NCBI GenBank assembly: GCA_964653285.1
Contig: CAZZEX010000116.1
Coordinates: forward strand, 1 to 13,742
DNA: 13,742 bases
From: CAZZEX01 sp964653285
Lineage (GTDB): Bacteria > Chloroflexota > Anaerolineae > B4-G1
Reading direction: 5' to 3'
Part shown: positions 12,148 through 13,742 of the stretch, piece after piece
Layout of the letters: every line of letters begins with the position of its first letter
How positions within the stretch are numbered: position 1 is the stretch's first letter
Notes under the pieces: model-generated
What the model was told of the DNA's origin: nothing
Seen by the model: only the letters and a program-made list of their open reading frames with translations
The model's database searches: none
Made by a program: the position numbers and the translations under genes

Positions 12148-13631
12148 CATTCTCGAAGCGCCTCTTGAATCTGCGCCATCAGCGCCAGAATTCGTCGTTC
12201 CTTCTCCAGAATGGCCTCAGCCAACTCCTCCGGCGGGCGGTGCACCAGCGCTTCCTGGCCGCTAGGGTTCTTGATGTCCAGATTGTAGTCGTTCTCGATC
12301 ACCTGCTCCACTGGCACCAGCCAGGAATATTCCGTCACCGGCCGCTCGTCCCACAGGGCGCGGCACTCGTCGAACTCGACGTCCCGCAACGGTTTCGTCT
12401 TGGTATAGTTCTTGCGCCCCTCGGGCAGGGGCAGTTCGTAGTACCAGATCTCTTTCGTGGGGCCATCGCGCTGGAAGAAGAGCAGGTTGGTGGGGATACT
12501 GGTGTAGGGGGCAAAGACGCCGTTGGGCAGGCGGACAATGGTGTGCAGGTTGAAGTCCTTCAGCAAATCTTCTTTGATGCGGGCGGCCACGCCGGTGGCG
12601 AAGAGCGGGCCGTTGGGCAACACCATCGCGCACCGTCCGCCCGGACGCTCCCCCTTGGGGCCATGTCCTGAGCCTGTCGAAGGACGTCTCAGGCTGCGCA
12701 TGATGAACTGGAGGAAGAGCAGCGCCGTCTCGGAGGTGCGGGTGCCCTCGGGAAAGTTGGCCTGCACCCCGGCCTCCTCCTCGCCGCCAAAGGGCGGGTT
12801 GGTGAGAATGACGTCGGACCGCTGGCGGTCGGTGATCTCGTGCAGCGGCCGGGCCAGCGTGTTGTCGCGCACCAGGTTGGGGTATTCGACACCGTGCAGC
12901 AGCAGGTTCATCATGCCCAGCAGGTAGGACATGGGCTTCTTCTCGGTGCCGTACAGCGTGCGGGTCTGGAGTGTCTCCCAGTCTTCCACAGTCCGCTGTT
13001 GCTTCTTCATATACTCGTAGGCCTCCACCAGGAAGCCGCAGGTGCCAGCGGCGGGGTCGTAGACCGTCTCGCCGATCCGGGGGGCTACCCGCTCGACCAT
13101 GAAGCGCACGACCGGCCGGGGGGTGTAGAACTCGCCGTTGGTGCCAGCCGCGTCGCGCATCTCGCGCAACATGCTCTCGTACAGGTGCGACAGCGTGTGG
13201 ATGTCGTCGCTGACGTTAAAGTTGATGCGGTTGACCAGGTTGACCACGTCGCGCAGCAGGTAGCCGCTGAGCATACGGTTGTAGGTCTCGCGGAAGATGG
13301 CGGCGATGACGTCGCGTTGATCGTTCTCCTCGCTGCCCACCAGCCCGCGCAGGTGGGGGAAGAGGTCGCTATTCACGAAATCCAGCAACTCGTCGCCGGT
13401 GCGGCCGCGGTCCTCGTCGGCGGCCCAGTCGCGCCAGCGGTAAGGGGCTTCGATCACGTCGCGGTATTTGCCCTGCAACAGCATACGGCGCTGCTCCAAA
13501 TCGTCGAAGCACTTGAGGAACAGGATCCACGACAGTTGCGGGATGCGGTCCACGTCGGTGCTGAGCCCGGCGTCCTTGCGCATGATGTCGCGGGCGGTTT
13601 TGATGGCGGATGAGAGTTCGGATTTTCTCAT
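12147..13631 (-). CDS. hsdM: Type I restriction-modification DNA methyltransferase subunit
   Basis: The 494-residue protein is an N6-adenine methylase. The N-terminal HsdM_N helical domain runs to about residue 150. EFYTPRPVV (167-175) opens the methylase domain. Motif I is DPAAGTCGFL (192-201), which binds S-adenosylmethionine, and motif IV is NPPF (278-281), the catalytic site; both are intact. Between SLR and PGGR, where HsdM proteins normally run together (as in SLKPGGR), an insertion of about 14 residues at 316-329 contains PSTGSGHGP, encoded by a dispersed repeat. It is probably a tolerated surface loop. The ATG at 13631 has a weak GAGAAAGG upstream. The C-terminal helix (EKERRILALMAQIQEALRE) may contact HsdS. 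The usual partner hsdR is outside the window. Confidence 0.95.
   Translation of the reverse strand: MRKSELSSAIKTARDIMRKDAGLSTDVDRIPQLSWILFLKCFDDLEQRRMLLQGKYRDVIEAPYRWRDWAADEDRGRTGDELLDFVNSDLFPHLRGLVGSEENDQRDVIAAIFRETYNRMLSGYLLRDVVNLVNRINFNVSDDIHTLSHLYESMLREMRDAAGTNGEFYTPRPVVRFMVERVAPRIGETVYDPAAGTCGFLVEAYEYMKKQQRTVEDWETLQTRTLYGTEKKPMSYLLGMMNLLLHGVEYPNLVRDNTLARPLHEITDRQRSDVILTNPPFGGEEEAGVQANFPEGTRTSETALLFLQFIMRSLRRPSTGSGHGPKGERPGGRCAMVLPNGPLFATGVAARIKEDLLKDFNLHTIVRLPNGVFAPYTSIPTNLLFFQRDGPTKEIWYYELPLPEGRKNYTKTKPLRDVEFDECRALWDERPVTEYSWLVPVEQVIENDYNLDIKNPSGQEALVHRPPEELAEAILEKERRILALMAQIQEALRE
12667..12683. repeat. Dispersed 17-bp repeat inside hsdM
   Basis: CCTGAGCCTGTCGAAGG, extended to GTCC...GGAC at 12665-12685, is identical to 1831-1847 in the lipoprotein gene and is read in the same frame (PSTGSGH). 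It interrupts a conserved HsdM segment between motif IV and the following strand. Confidence 0.85.
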
Positions 13632-13651
13632 GGCCTTTCTCGTGATGTTTC

Positions 13652-13742
13652 GGCTGAGAGCCAGGGATTGGAAATCCCCGGCTCAAGCTGAGAAGTGCCC
13701 TCAGGCACTCGATCAGGCCCTGAGGGGCCTTTTCAGCTTCAG
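13652..13742 (+). other. Structured non-coding region upstream of hsdM
   Basis: The region holds two folded modules. Hairpin 1 is GAGCC-A-GGGATT, loop GGA, AATCCC-C-GGCTC (13658-13684). Next to it, a 10-bp closing stem (AAGCTGAGAA 13685-13694 with TTTTCAGCTT 13730-13739, one G-U) encloses two 5-bp tetraloop hairpins, GTGCC(CTCA)GGCAC at 13695-13708 and GGCCC(TGAG)GGGCC at 13716-13729. The tetraloops are complementary. The second hairpin followed by TTTT could act as a plus-strand terminator. I see no promoter for hsdM here. The window ends 3 bp after the closing stem. Confidence 0.6.

Noticed and set aside
12840..13613. Plus-strand open frame of 257 codons opposite hsdM
   Set aside because: It is fully antisense to hsdM, whose methylase motifs are intact, and shows no recognisable domain or ribosome binding site.
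13652..13742. tRNA gene
   Set aside because: The hairpins do not form a cloverleaf. There is no TTCGANTC T-loop and no acceptor stem of 7 bp with the right spacing.

Overview
The window looks like chromosomal DNA of a Chloroflexota bacterium, probably from the Anaerolineae/Caldilineae side. It is GC-rich. It encodes a YtxH protein, secreted proteins with long Pro-Thr linkers, a CAP-domain exoprotein ending in YLPLVVKP (a tail I associate with exported Chloroflexota proteins), a LysM/M23 peptidase and an M6-like lipoprotein. This placement is an inference from protein style, since no rRNA or other marker is present. Every gene except the first is on the minus strand.

Layout, left to right. 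1-347: non-coding, with three 12-bp iterons and a promoter for a small YtxH-like membrane protein (348-599, +). 600-905: intergenic, with the first copy of a ~145-bp palindromic repeat. 906-3745 (-): a glutamine-amidotransferase-like hydrolase followed, with a 4-bp overlap, by a large lipoprotein related to M6 peptidases that has lost its HEXXH zinc motif. 3983-4336 (-): rplS (ribosomal protein L19), with a strong terminator after it and a promoter about 270 bp ahead of it. A second copy of the palindromic repeat, flanked by an apparent target duplication, lies in the rplS leader. 4795-6393 (-): a LysM/M23 cell-wall peptidase. 6589-7860 (-): a secreted CAP-domain protein. 7932-9206 (-): a uroporphyrinogen-decarboxylase-family protein.

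9213-13631 (-) is a type I restriction-modification region. It holds hsdM, then hsdS, then a small protein resembling only the DNA-binding half of a tyrosine recombinase, then a tandem RNase H protein whose second domain has lost its catalytic residues. The last two overlap by ATGA, and the decarboxylase-family gene follows 6 bp later, so they are probably co-transcribed. hsdR is not in the window and may lie beyond position 13742.

The most unusual parts are these. (1) The 166-bp gap between hsdM and hsdS holds, on the opposite strand, a well-formed sigma70-type promoter (TTGGCA, 17 bp, TATGAT) and a rho-independent terminator. Together they predict a ~107-nt RNA antisense to the hsdS leader. 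(2) The hsdS 3' end is duplicated as a 24-codon relic. (3) Short dispersed repeats have gone in frame into at least four genes, and hsdM and the M6-like gene carry the same repeat in the same frame (peptide PSTGSGH). (4) There are two copies of a structured, MITE-like element. (5) There is a dead M6-like protease and a half-dead tandem RNase H. All functional statements rest on reading the sequence by eye; no search or folding program was run.
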